Shown here one piece after another: positions 1-8,411 of a stretch of 64,000 nucleotides of DNA. Numbering within the stretch: the stretch's first letter is position 1; each line of letters starts with the position of its first letter. Below the pieces are notes generated by a model, which was given only the letters and a program-made list of their open reading frames with translations, made no database searches and had not been told where the DNA came from. Origin of the DNA: Pustulibacterium marinum. GTDB taxonomy: Bacteria; Bacteroidota; Bacteroidia; Flavobacteriales; Flavobacteriaceae. The translations under genes were made by a program, and so were the position numbers. The stretch spans positions 115,637 to 179,636 of the forward strand of contig NZ_FPBK01000008.1 in the NCBI RefSeq assembly GCF_900116665.1, read 5' to 3'.

Positions 1-175
1 ACCAATAATGATAAGGGTAGCCAGCTTCTTCAAAAACCGCCAAATCTAATTGATCTTCTTGTGCTTTGATTTCTTGCAAACAAATTACATCTGGGTTTGC
101 CATTTGCAGCCAGTCAAGAAATCCTTTTTTTATAGCGGCTCTAATACCGTTTACATTGTAGGAGATAATCTTCAT
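1..175 (-). CDS. xth: Exodeoxyribonuclease III, N-terminal part (partial)
   Basis: Only the first 58 codons lie in the window; the gene continues beyond base 1. The translation starts MKIISYNVNGIRAAIKKG and contains the LQEIKAQ segment, the metal-binding Glu motif of the exonuclease III / AP endonuclease (EEP) fold. The family removes nucleotides from abasic or 3'-blocked DNA ends during base-excision repair in the cytoplasm. The ATG at 173-175 is the only sensible start. The gene is divergent from the outer-membrane protein gene at 296, with 120 bp between them. I recognise the family with good confidence from this fragment, although the C-terminal catalytic residues cannot be seen. Confidence 0.85.
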   Translation of the reverse strand, partial: MKIISYNVNGIRAAIKKGFLDWLQMANPDVICLQEIKAQEDQLDLAVFEEAGYPYHYW

Positions 176-295
176 TAAGTTTACTTTTGCTTGCTAAAAT
201 AAATATTCAAAGCGTTTATCCCTTTCAAATCAACCATAAATTTTATTTTCGATACCTTTTGAAAATATTTTGTTAAGATTTCTGTTGTAAGACTG

Positions 296-3200
296 ATGAA
301 AAACCTGTTCACCTTTTTCCTTCTATTTACCGGCTGTTGGCTACAGGCGCAGGAAATTTCATCGAATTACCGAATTAAAAAAGTAGTGGTTCAGAAGGAA
401 ATTCAAATTGATTCCGTTGCTATAAACAACACCTATTTTGAAATTAGAACACTGAAAGATCAAATCATTCCAGAAAATCTTTACAACATAAATTTTCAGG
501 AAGCGAAGCTAACGTTATCCGATAGTGTTTTGCAAAACAATACGGTAATCACTATTTATTATTTGAAGTATCCTGAATTTATTACCAAAGTATATTCAGC
601 CATTGATCCAAGCGTTATTGTGAACAACAATGATAAACTCAATAAGCTGTATTCACTTCAGCAACAAGAAACGAAAACTACCATAGATCTTTTTGACGGA
701 TTAAATACTTCCGGAAGTATTTCTAGAGGAATTACTGTTGGTAACAATCAAAACGCCGTGGTAAATTCTCAGCTCGACTTGCAAATTTCAGGACAGTTGG
801 CCAATGATATTACACTGAGAGCTTCTATCAAAGATGCCAACATCCCAATCCAGGAAAGTGGATATTCCCAACGGCTGGAAGAATTCGATCAAATATTTAT
901 TGAACTCGCCAGCAAAAACTGGAATATTCGCGCAGGTGATATCAACCTACAAAACTCCGAAACCTATTTTATGAACTTTACCAAAAAGGTTCAGGGAATT
1001 TTAATAGACGCCAATCTCACTCCCAACAGAGAAAGTACAACCGAAGTTTTTGCATCAGGCGCTGTGGTTCGTGGTCGATATACCAACACCAGTTTTACAG
1101 GAGAAGAAGGAAACCAAGGACCTTATAAATTAACAGGATCTAATGATGAATTGTATATTTTAATTGTTTCCGGAAGTGAGCGTGTTTATGTAAACGGAAC
1201 GTTGTTAACACGAGGAGAAAACAATGATTATGTGATGGATTATTCCTCTGGCGAATTAACCTTTACCAGCAAATATCCTGTAACTTCAGATATGCGTATC
1301 AAAGTAGAATATCAATATACCGATAACAATTACACCCGCTATGTTACGTACGGCGGAGTGAAACATACTTCAGAAAAATTAAACTTAAACGGTTATGTTT
1401 ATGCTGAATCTGATGCTAAAAACAGACCTGTCCAAGAAAATCTTTCCGAAGAACAAGTCGCTATTTTGCAGCAGGCAGGAGACGATACTGATTTAATGAC
1501 CGCTCCTTCTGCAGTAGAAGCTACCTACGATGAAAATAGAATTCAGTATGAAAAAATCACTGAAAGCGGAACGGAATACTACGCATTTTCCACAGATGAA
1601 ACCGCAAGTTTGTACAATGTAACCTTCACATTGGTTGGAGCCAATCAAGGAAATTATGTTTTGAGTACCACTTTAGCAGCCGGAAAAGTCTTTGAATATG
1701 TTGCACCCGTTGCAGGTGTTCCGCAGGGAAATTATGAACCCATAACCACCATTAACGCACCTACAAAAACTCAGGTTGCTGTATTGAATGGAGCCTACAA
1801 ACCTACCGAAAAAACAAATATTCAGTTTGAAACGGCGATGAGTAACAACGATGAAAACTTGTTTTCAGAAATTGACGATCAAAACAATACGGGAGCGGCT
1901 GCCAAAATAAGTGTACAACAGCAAATACTCGCTAAAACAAATAGCCTAACAGCTTTTGCAGATGTAGATTATATCTCTGAAAATTTTCAAAGTATAGAAC
2001 GTATTTACAATATTGAATTTAATAGAGATTGGAATCTTGAAACTACTCCGGAAAGCAATCAGAGTTTGGTGAAAACCGGATTAACATACCAAAATCCACA
2101 AACAGGAACTGCCCAATACCGATTTGAATATTTAGATTTTTCGGGATATTCACATGGTGGAAGACATGTGGTTACCGCAGCCTTACATCCTGATAAATTT
2201 AATTTCATAACCTCATCAAGCTATCTAAAAAGTAACGGAATTGAAAACGAATCGACATTTGCCAGAAGCTACAACACCATTTCCTACAGTTTTCCGAAAA
2301 ATTGGATTGGAGCGCAGCTCAATTTTGAAAACAATCAACAAACCGAGCAGGAAACACAAACATTGACCGATGTTTCCCAGCGTTTTCAGGAATATAAAAT
2401 CTTTACAGGAATTGGCGATAGCACCAATGTTTTCGCCGAAGTTGGCTATAAATTTCGGGTAAACGATAGTATTCGATCTAATGAGTTAACAAAATTCAAC
2501 ACCAGTAATACATATTACATCAATTCTCAATTAATTCAGAATCAAAATACACAATTGGGTGCTTTCGTAAGTTTTAGAAATTTTGATTATGAAGATGAAG
2601 ATACCGAGGACGAAAATTCATTAAACTCAAGAATTATCTACAGTCAACGTCTTTGGAAAGGTTTAGCGCAATGGAACACCACGTACGAAACCAATGCCGG
2701 AACTATCGCTATGCAAGAATTTGCCTATGTAGAAGTGGATGCCGGGCAAGGAACCTACACTTGGAATGATTATAACGAAAATGGAATTCAGGAATTGGAT
2801 GAATTTGAAGTTGCGCAATATCAAGATCAGGCAACATACGTTCGGGTATTGTTGGCCAACCAAATTTATCAGAAGACCCATCAAAATAAATTTAGCCAAA
2901 CCTTATCGTTAAATCCGGGAATTTGGCAACAAGACACATCAAAATTGAAAGATGTTTTGCGCCATTTTTACAATCAAACTTCTTTTTTGATAGATCGAAA
3001 AATTACTCGAGAAGGCAGTAATTTCAATTTAAATCCATTTGGAGGAACTCCAGATGATGAAGTATTAGGTTTAAATCAATCTATTCAAAATACATTTTTC
3101 TTTAACCGAGGAAAGCAACATTTTACCACATCGTACACGTTTGTAAATACCAAAGCAAAAACACTTTTGGCTATTGGATCGCAAGAAAGTGGTGTGAAAA

Positions 3201-3712
3201 GTCATCAATTAAAATTTGCGCATCGCTTTAATGACTTTTGGTTAATGAATTTTGACGGAAATACTTCAGAAACCACCAGCGCTTCTGAGAATTATGAAAG
3301 CAGAAATTACGATATAGATTCGTATGCTTTTAATCCAAAAATCAGTTATTTATTCAATTTGAACAGTAAGTTTGATCTCTTTTATCAGTTCGAAAACAAG
3401 CAAAATCAAATTGGAGAAGGCAGTTTACAGCAACACAATATTGGAGCATCTTTTAGCTATGCGAATATGCAAAAAGTTTCATTGAACGGAGAGTTCAACT
3501 ATTTTAAAAATAATTTTGAAGGAAATGCATATTCTCCGGTTGGCTATCAAATTTTGGAAGGATTACAAACCGGAAACAACTTTACATGGACACTCATTGC
3601 GCAAAAGCAACTCACCAAGTTTCTAGATTTAAATGTGTCTTACTTCGGAAGAAAATCGGAAGACTCAAAAACAATTCACACCGGAACGGTACAATTAAAA
3701 GCCTATTTTTAA
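296..3712 (+). CDS. Large outer-membrane beta-barrel protein of unknown function
   Basis: 1138 aa with a signal peptide ending near residue 18 (FTGCWLQAQ). The N-terminal ~130 residues look like an extracytoplasmic domain. Residue ~140 onward (GSISRGITVGNNQNAVVNSQ) begins a long series of alternating polar/aromatic strands typical of a very large outer-membrane barrel; the protein ends in aromatic strands (VQLKAYF). An acidic segment, DYNENGIQELDEFE at about residue 823, resembles a calcium-binding EF-hand or dockerin loop. I recognise the general type (large Bacteroidetes barrel proteins with this DxNxNGxxExDEF loop) but not a defined function. No plug domain or TonB box is seen, so it is not an ordinary TonB receptor. 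The stop codon overlaps the stop of the convergent ankyrin gene by 4 bp. Confidence 0.75.
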   Translation: MKNLFTFFLLFTGCWLQAQEISSNYRIKKVVVQKEIQIDSVAINNTYFEIRTLKDQIIPENLYNINFQEAKLTLSDSVLQNNTVITIYYLKYPEFITKVYSAIDPSVIVNNNDKLNKLYSLQQQETKTTIDLFDGLNTSGSISRGITVGNNQNAVVNSQLDLQISGQLANDITLRASIKDANIPIQESGYSQRLEEFDQIFIELASKNWNIRAGDINLQNSETYFMNFTKKVQGILIDANLTPNRESTTEVFASGAVVRGRYTNTSFTGEEGNQGPYKLTGSNDELYILIVSGSERVYVNGTLLTRGENNDYVMDYSSGELTFTSKYPVTSDMRIKVEYQYTDNNYTRYVTYGGVKHTSEKLNLNGYVYAESDAKNRPVQENLSEEQVAILQQAGDDTDLMTAPSAVEATYDENRIQYEKITESGTEYYAFSTDETASLYNVTFTLVGANQGNYVLSTTLAAGKVFEYVAPVAGVPQGNYEPITTINAPTKTQVAVLNGAYKPTEKTNIQFETAMSNNDENLFSEIDDQNNTGAAAKISVQQQILAKTNSLTAFADVDYISENFQSIERIYNIEFNRDWNLETTPESNQSLVKTGLTYQNPQTGTAQYRFEYLDFSGYSHGGRHVVTAALHPDKFNFITSSSYLKSNGIENESTFARSYNTISYSFPKNWIGAQLNFENNQQTEQETQTLTDVSQRFQEYKIFTGIGDSTNVFAEVGYKFRVNDSIRSNELTKFNTSNTYYINSQLIQNQNTQLGAFVSFRNFDYEDEDTEDENSLNSRIIYSQRLWKGLAQWNTTYETNAGTIAMQEFAYVEVDAGQGTYTWNDYNENGIQELDEFEVAQYQDQATYVRVLLANQIYQKTHQNKFSQTLSLNPGIWQQDTSKLKDVLRHFYNQTSFLIDRKITREGSNFNLNPFGGTPDDEVLGLNQSIQNTFFFNRGKQHFTTSYTFVNTKAKTLLAIGSQESGVKSHQLKFAHRFNDFWLMNFDGNTSETTSASENYESRNYDIDSYAFNPKISYLFNLNSKFDLFYQFENKQNQIGEGSLQQHNIGASFSYANMQKVSLNGEFNYFKNNFEGNAYSPVGYQILEGLQTGNNFTWTLIAQKQLTKFLDLNVSYFGRKSEDSKTIHTGTVQLKAYF

Positions 3713-4188
3713 CTCTGTAGAATTTCTACAATTTCATTCAACCCTTGCAATTTTGCTTGCGTCTCTGCGGTATTTCCACGTACATCTTGAATAGTTTTAT
3801 CAGCATTATTGTTGAGCAAAAGCATGAGAATTTCTTTGTTATTGAAAGTAGCCGCATAAACAAGTGCTGTTGCTCCGTTAGAATTGGTTTCGTTAACGTT
3901 AGCTCCCTTATCAATTAAGTAAGCAACCACATCTTTGTAGCCCTTGAAGCAAGCTCCCATCATGGCCGTGTTACCAGAAGCATCTTTTGCATCAACATCT
4001 GCTCCATTTTCCACAAGCACTTTTACCACTCCAAGTTGGTCGTAGTACGCTGCTAAAATAAGTGGAGTAGAACCACGCTGATCTCTAACGTTTACCAACT
4101 CTGGTTGTACATCAACCAAATTGGCTACTTTTTCAACATCGCCATTTCTTATGGCATTAAAATATTTATCAATTAAGGTATTTTCCAT
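3709..4188 (-). CDS. Ankyrin-repeat protein next to catalase
   Basis: 159 aa made almost entirely of ankyrin repeats: at least four copies of the pattern G.TPLI.AA..........L...GADV (for example GSTPLILAAYYDQ, GNTAMMGACFKG, GATALVYAATFNN, GNTAETQAKLQG). There is no signal peptide, so it is cytoplasmic. It lies 152 bp downstream of katA in the same orientation. In Pseudomonas aeruginosa a small ankyrin protein (AnkB) is encoded beside the catalase katB and supports its activity; that parallel is family knowledge and its role here is inferred. The gene ends tail-to-tail with the outer-membrane protein gene, the two stop codons sharing TTAA. An inverted repeat lies between this gene and katA. 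Confidence 0.85.
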   Translation of the reverse strand: MENTLIDKYFNAIRNGDVEKVANLVDVQPELVNVRDQRGSTPLILAAYYDQLGVVKVLVENGADVDAKDASGNTAMMGACFKGYKDVVAYLIDKGANVNETNSNGATALVYAATFNNKEILMLLLNNNADKTIQDVRGNTAETQAKLQGLNEIVEILQS

Positions 4189-4207
4189 AGCAATTTTTTA
4201 AAAAGAT

Positions 4208-4321
4208 AATCCCGGCAATCAATATAATTTCTTAGAGGTATGACACCAGACCATGTTTCAGATTTGAAATTTCACTGGGAGGAGAAAAATCAAATGATCA
4301 AATTATTGAAATACCGGGATT
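4208..4321. repeat. Imperfect inverted repeat between katA and the ankyrin gene
   Basis: Arms at 4208-4230 (aatcccggcaatcaatataa...) and 4300-4321 (...attgaaataccgggatt) are largely complementary: 8 perfect outer pairs (AATCCCGG/CCGGGATT), then an imperfect extension, with about 69 bp between them. There is no U-run, so it does not look like an intrinsic terminator. It could be an mRNA structure separating or protecting the katA and ankyrin parts of the transcript, or a remnant of a small mobile repeat. Confidence 0.45.
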
Positions 4322-4340
4322 GTTCTTAATACAATTTATA

Positions 4341-5780
4341 TTATAGTCCCAAAGCTTTTCTTACTCCAGCGCCATATGCAGGATCTGCAGCATCAAAATG
4401 CTTTAATTGACGCTCTACAATTTCTGAAGGTACGCCTTCCATAGCTTCAGCTATATTAGAGAACAAACGTGCCTTTTGCTCGTCATTAAACATTCTAAAC
4501 AAATCACCTGGTTGTTTAAAATCCCCTACTTCATCTTGATCTTCGTAACGTTGAATATCTCCTGAGATTTTCATTGGCGGCTCTTTAGCTTCCGGCACTT
4601 CTACAGGTCCACCAAAAGAGTTTGGCTCGTAATACGCATCAGGATTTCCGGAATTGTTATCAAAGAAACGCATAGAACCATCTTTATGATAATGATTCAC
4701 TTCCGTTTTTGGCGTGTTTGCAGGTAGCGCTTCATAATGCGTACCTAAACGGTAACGGTGTGCATCTGCGTAAGAGAAAATTCTTGACTGAAGAACCTTA
4801 TCTGGTGACCAACTAATGCCAGGTACTACATTGGAAGGTGAAAAGGCTGCATTTTCAATATACTGAAAATAATTATCTGGGTTTTTGTTCAATTCCATTT
4901 CTCCAACTTCAATAAGCGGATAATCGGCATGCGGCCATACTCTTGTGAGGTCAAAGGGGTTGTAAGGCGTTTTTGTAGCATCTTCTTCCGGCATAATTTG
5001 AACCATCAATTTCCATTTTGGAAATTTACCTTCTTCTATAGATCCAAACAATTGCTCTTGATAAGATTCACGAGTTTCTCCAACTACTTTTTTAGCTTCT
5101 TCATTGGTTAAAAACTCATGACCTTGTTGTGTTTTGAAATGAAATTTCACCCAGTAGCGCTCGCCTTCATTATTCCAAAAAGAGAACGTATGCGATCCGT
5201 AACCATTCATGTGCATTGGTGATTTTGGCAATCCTCTATCAGACATTAAGATGGTAACCTGATGTAAGCTTTCAGGAACTGATGACCAAAAATCCCACAT
5301 GGCAGTAGCAGATCGCAAATTGGTTCTAGGGTGTCTTTTTTGTGTTCTAATGAAATCTGGAAATTTATATCCGTCTTTAATAAAAAATACTGGAGTGTTA
5401 TTTCCTACTAAATCCCAATTTCCTTCTTCGGTGTAAAATTTTAATGCAAAACCACGTACATCGCGCTCTGCATCGGCAGCTCCCATTTCACCGGCAACTG
5501 TTGAAAAACGCGCTAACATTTCTGTTTTCTTTCCTACTTCAGAAAATATTTTAGCACATGTATATTTTGAAATATCATTGGTAATGGTCAATGTCCCAAA
5601 AGCGCCCCAACCTTTAGCGTGAACAACACGCTCTGGGATTCGCTCTCTATTTTGGTGAGCAAGTTTTTCTAATAATTGGTAATCCTGCAAAAGTACAGGA
5701 CCTCTGTCTCCTGCTGTTAAAGATTTCTGATTACTTGGTACCGGTGCACCGGCGGTGGTAGTCAATTTTTTCGAACTCAT
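4341..5780 (-). CDS. katA: Catalase (monofunctional, haem, small-subunit clade)
   Basis: 479 aa, the usual length of small-subunit (clade 3) catalases. It converts hydrogen peroxide to water and oxygen in the cytoplasm. The active-site His motif [12 protein letters not shown] is at about residues 51-62, the Asn region is in [13 protein letters not shown], and the proximal haem Tyr is in [14 protein letters not shown] (about residue 330). The N-terminus [22 protein letters not shown] is typical of the clade. A -7 box TATATTTG lies 21 bp upstream of the ATG, so the gene probably has its own promoter; an nhaA terminator lies further upstream. The ankyrin gene downstream is likely co-transcribed. 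No residue appears to be missing. Confidence 0.97.
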   Translation of the reverse strand: MSSKKLTTTAGAPVPSNQKSLTAGDRGPVLLQDYQLLEKLAHQNRERIPERVVHAKGWGAFGTLTITNDISKYTCAKIFSEVGKKTEMLARFSTVAGEMGAADAERDVRGFALKFYTEEGNWDLVGNNTPVFFIKDGYKFPDFIRTQKRHPRTNLRSATAMWDFWSSVPESLHQVTILMSDRGLPKSPMHMNGYGSHTFSFWNNEGERYWVKFHFKTQQGHEFLTNEEAKKVVGETRESYQEQLFGSIEEGKFPKWKLMVQIMPEEDATKTPYNPFDLTRVWPHADYPLIEVGEMELNKNPDNYFQYIENAAFSPSNVVPGISWSPDKVLQSRIFSYADAHRYRLGTHYEALPANTPKTEVNHYHKDGSMRFFDNNSGNPDAYYEPNSFGGPVEVPEAKEPPMKISGDIQRYEDQDEVGDFKQPGDLFRMFNDEQKARLFSNIAEAMEGVPSEIVERQLKHFDAADPAYGAGVRKALGL

Positions 5781-5800
5781 GGCGTTTAAATTTTGTTTTT

Positions 5801-5808
5801 CAAATATA
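5801..5808 (-). promoter_or_regulatory. Putative katA -7 promoter box
   Basis: On the minus strand the sequence reads TATATTTG, an exact match to the Bacteroidetes -7 consensus TAnnTTTG, ending 20 bp before the katA ATG. I do not see a well-spaced TTG -33 element. Confidence 0.5.
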
Positions 5809-5885
5809 CCATAAGATAATGCTATAAAATCTCACACACCAATAATTATATTCTATTTAACAATAACTACACCTTATAAAATTAA

Positions 5886-5909
5886 AAACCCTTCATAAAA
5901 GAAGGGTTT
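5886..5909 (-). terminator. Intrinsic terminator after nhaA
   Basis: A perfect 9-bp stem (AAACCCTTC / GAAGGGTTT) with a 6-nt loop, followed on the minus strand by a T-rich tract. It lies 23 bp downstream of the nhaA stop. Confidence 0.8.
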
Positions 5910-5931
5910 AAATTATACTTTTCACATTATT

Positions 5932-7272
5932 TTAAGGCTTTACAACCTTTTCCAAAACTTCTGCTTTCTTTTCATCTTTATTCAAAATGATTTTCAAGAT
6001 GATATAGCCTATAACACAGGCGATAAAAGAACCTCCAAGAATACCAATTTTTGCAGAGCTTAATGCTGCCGGATCTGTAAAAGCCAAATTAGCTATAAAC
6101 AGTGACATGGTGAAACCTAATCCACCTAAAAAACCTGCGCCAATGATATGCTTGAATTTCACTCCTTTTGGTAATTTGGCAATTCCTGTTTTTACAGAAA
6201 GCCATGACGCTAGAGAAATACCAACCGATTTACCAACGATTAACGCAACAGCAATATGTATCATCAATGGAACATCCAATTCAGCATCTGAACTAAAATT
6301 AACTCCGGCATTTGCAAATGCAAATACTGGCATAATAAAAAATGTTACCCAAGGATGAAGATCATTTTCAATTTTCTGTAATGGCGAATTGATCATTTCC
6401 GAAGCCTTTTTGATGTCTTTCGCCGCATGTACTTGTTCCTTTTTTAAAATATGATGCTTACTAACGTGTTCTTTTTCTTGTACAAAACTCTGAACCGAAT
6501 TTTTAATATTATCGAAAAAATTGTCTAACGTGGTTCTTCTGGTTGCCGGAATGGTAAATGCTAATAATACACCCGCAATGGTTGGATGAATCCCAGATTT
6601 AAGGAAAAATATCCAAACGACCACACTCAGCGGAAAGAAGATATATCTTGAAAAATAATTTTTAACTCCAAGAAAAGCCATAAAACCTAAAATAATTCCT
6701 GCATACAAAAGCAAATCCCATTGAATATCTCCACCGTAAAAAATAGCGATGACAATGACTGCAGCAAGATCATCTACAATAGCAAATGCAGTTAAAAACA
6801 CTTTTAATCCTAATGGCACGCGTTTACCAAAAAGCTGCAAAATACCTAAAGAAAAAGCAATGTCTGTGGCCATGGGAACTCCCCAACCCTTCGCCGTTTC
6901 GGCATCAGAATTTAAAACAACATAAATGATAATTGGTATAACAACTCCACCTAAAGCTGCTATTACAGGTAGCGATGCTTTTTGGATGGTGGTAAGTTCA
7001 CCGTCAAGAATTTCTCGTTTAATTTCTAGCCCAACGTGAAAAAAGAAAATAGCCATTAATCCATCATTAATCCATAGATAAAATGGCTCTGTAAGTTCTA
7101 TTCCTTTTTCTAGAAATCCAAAAGTGAACTCACTATTTAAAAATTCAGTATAAATTTCACTCCAAGGGGAATTGGCAATTATTAGCGCTAACGCTGTAGC
7201 AAATAGCAATAGAAAACTACCCGCATTGGAAGATTTCATGAAGCTATCTACCGGCTTAAGTATTTTACTCAT
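5932..7272 (-). CDS. nhaA: Na+/H+ antiporter NhaA
   Basis: 446 aa with about eleven to twelve membrane segments. NhaA is an inner-membrane electrogenic antiporter that exports Na+ in exchange for H+. The essential Asp pair is visible in AIVDDLAAVIVIAIFY, and the N-terminal family motifs FHVGLEIKREI and GWGVPMATDIAFSLGIL are intact. It is longer than the E. coli protein (388 aa); the extra length is mostly a hydrophilic, His/Lys-rich loop around residues 245-300 (EKEHVSKHHILKKEQVHAAK) in the middle of the protein. The gene stands alone, with its own terminator downstream. It fits a salt-exposed lifestyle. Confidence 0.96.
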   Translation of the reverse strand: MSKILKPVDSFMKSSNAGSFLLLFATALALIIANSPWSEIYTEFLNSEFTFGFLEKGIELTEPFYLWINDGLMAIFFFHVGLEIKREILDGELTTIQKASLPVIAALGGVVIPIIIYVVLNSDAETAKGWGVPMATDIAFSLGILQLFGKRVPLGLKVFLTAFAIVDDLAAVIVIAIFYGGDIQWDLLLYAGIILGFMAFLGVKNYFSRYIFFPLSVVVWIFFLKSGIHPTIAGVLLAFTIPATRRTTLDNFFDNIKNSVQSFVQEKEHVSKHHILKKEQVHAAKDIKKASEMINSPLQKIENDLHPWVTFFIMPVFAFANAGVNFSSDAELDVPLMIHIAVALIVGKSVGISLASWLSVKTGIAKLPKGVKFKHIIGAGFLGGLGFTMSLFIANLAFTDPAALSSAKIGILGGSFIACVIGYIILKIILNKDEKKAEVLEKVVKP

Positions 7273-7338
7273 TATAAACTTTTGTTTGCTACTAATTTAC
7301 AAAAGACAAAAGCTAGGACGACATGATTAACATCATTT

Positions 7339-7551
7339 TTAGATTAAGTCTTTTTTATATGCTAAAATATCTCCGGGCTCACATTCGAGCACTTCGCAAA
7401 TAGCTTCTAAAGTAGAAAAACGAATGGCTTTTGCCTTTCCTGTCTTCAAAATAGAAAGGTTGGTAACGGTAATTCCAATAGCTTCTGCCAACTCTATACT
7501 CTTCATTTTTCGCTTGGCAAGCATCACATCTAAATTAACTTCTATGGGCAT
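7339..7551 (-). CDS. Small Xre-family HTH regulator (YozG-like)
   Basis: 70 aa consisting of a single Cro/C1-type helix-turn-helix: LAKRKMKSIELAEAIGITVTN followed by LSILKTGKAKAIRFSTL and the C-terminal LECEPGDILAYK. These short regulators are commonly paired with a DUF2975 membrane protein, as here: the stop of the DUF2975 gene and this ATG are 2 bp apart, so the two are translated from one mRNA. The target is unknown; autoregulation is the obvious guess. The ATG at 7549-7551 is well placed. Confidence 0.88.
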   Translation of the reverse strand: MPIEVNLDVMLAKRKMKSIELAEAIGITVTNLSILKTGKAKAIRFSTLEAICEVLECEPGDILAYKKDLI

Positions 7552-7553
7552 TT

Positions 7554-8060
7554 CTAAATAGTTAAATCGTTTTCTTCTTTTAGCTGGTTAGCTCTCTTCA
7601 TAAAATCTGATTGGATCATTAGGAATAAGCCGAAGATAATTAGAATAAATACAAACATTGTATCTTCAGACACTGCTAAGGAAGTGGTTGACTTGAAAAT
7701 TGTAAAAAACATCCAAGTAAGTGCTGAAGCCACCCACAACAATCCTCCGCATAATAAAATTGCGAAACCAGCTTTCTTTAAGTAAGATTCTAATTCATTT
7801 TTAAAAATATTCTTAGAATTCATAAAACGAGAAGCTTTTCTGAGAAATAGAATTCCTCTGAAAAAAAACATATAAGCTATGGTATTCATAATAATTACTC
7901 CCCAAGTAAACCAAGGTACACCTTCTAGACCTTTGTAATTATCTCCATTCACTTTGAGCTCTAACGCATTGAAAGGTGATACGATAATCAAAATAAAACA
8001 AATCAAAGAAGTAAATATTAAAAATACATCTAGTACATCCTTAAATAATTTGGTTTTCAT
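7554..8060 (-). CDS. DUF2975 membrane protein
   Basis: 168 aa with four predicted membrane helices (about residues 10-30, 52-72, 97-120 and 133-152) and short charged connections. It matches the layout of DUF2975 proteins, which are nearly always followed by a 65-75-aa Xre-type regulator, exactly the arrangement seen downstream. The function of the family is not established; the pairing suggests a membrane sensor or partner for the regulator. The gene is divergent from the TonB receptor at 8412 across a 351-bp AT-rich gap. Confidence 0.8.
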   Translation of the reverse strand: MKTKLFKDVLDVFLIFTSLICFILIIVSPFNALELKVNGDNYKGLEGVPWFTWGVIIMNTIAYMFFFRGILFLRKASRFMNSKNIFKNELESYLKKAGFAILLCGGLLWVASALTWMFFTIFKSTTSLAVSEDTMFVFILIIFGLFLMIQSDFMKRANQLKEENDLTI

Positions 8061-8411
8061 GGTAGCATTCTTTTTAGTTTAATAATTTGATTTACCACTC
8101 TAGACTTATCTCAATAATAAAAATGCTTCTCTTGTAAGCAAAAAAGAAAAATATCTAAAACGGTACATTCAATGTGCTATTCTTTTTTTTTTTATGTTCA
8201 TTAATTTGAACAGTTCAATATTAAAAAATATTATCGAAAAACAATAATTTTTAATTGATTAAAAATAAATTTTAACTTTTTACGGCAACGTTATTCAATT
8301 AATACCGAAATCCATATCCCCAAAAATTTATCATTATGTATTTTAGCCCCCTAAAATTTATAAGAATCCGAAAAGGTTTTCTTTTTTAAGGAAACTCAAA
8401 GAATCTAACTA
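8061..8411. other. AT-rich divergent intergenic region
   Basis: 351 bp between the DUF2975 gene and the TonB receptor. It holds a T tract (about 8182-8193), a cluster of TGTTCA/TGAACA/GTTCA half-sites and, near 8360-8395, unstructured AT-rich leader sequence. I see no ORF, no tRNA and no cobalamin-type riboswitch core. Confidence 0.6.
8196..8218. promoter_or_regulatory. Possible operator: clustered GTTCA/TGAAC half-sites
   Basis: TTGAACAGTTCAA at 8206-8218 is a perfect 13-bp palindrome. Its left half also forms an inverted pair (TGTTCA-N6-TGAACA) with bases just upstream, so three half-sites occur in 24 bp. This is the form of a binding site for a dimeric regulator serving the divergent DUF2975/Xre and TonB-receptor genes. 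No regulator can be assigned. Confidence 0.3.

Noticed and set aside
2663..2899. Minus-strand frame inside the large barrel gene, and similar frames opposite other genes
   Set aside because: Low-complexity antisense shadows without start context, promoter or family motif.
8182..8193. T tract as a terminator
   Set aside because: No hairpin precedes it on either strand.
8061..8411. Possible cobalamin riboswitch before the BtuB-like receptor
   Set aside because: No conserved core elements were found and the region is AT-rich and mostly unstructured.
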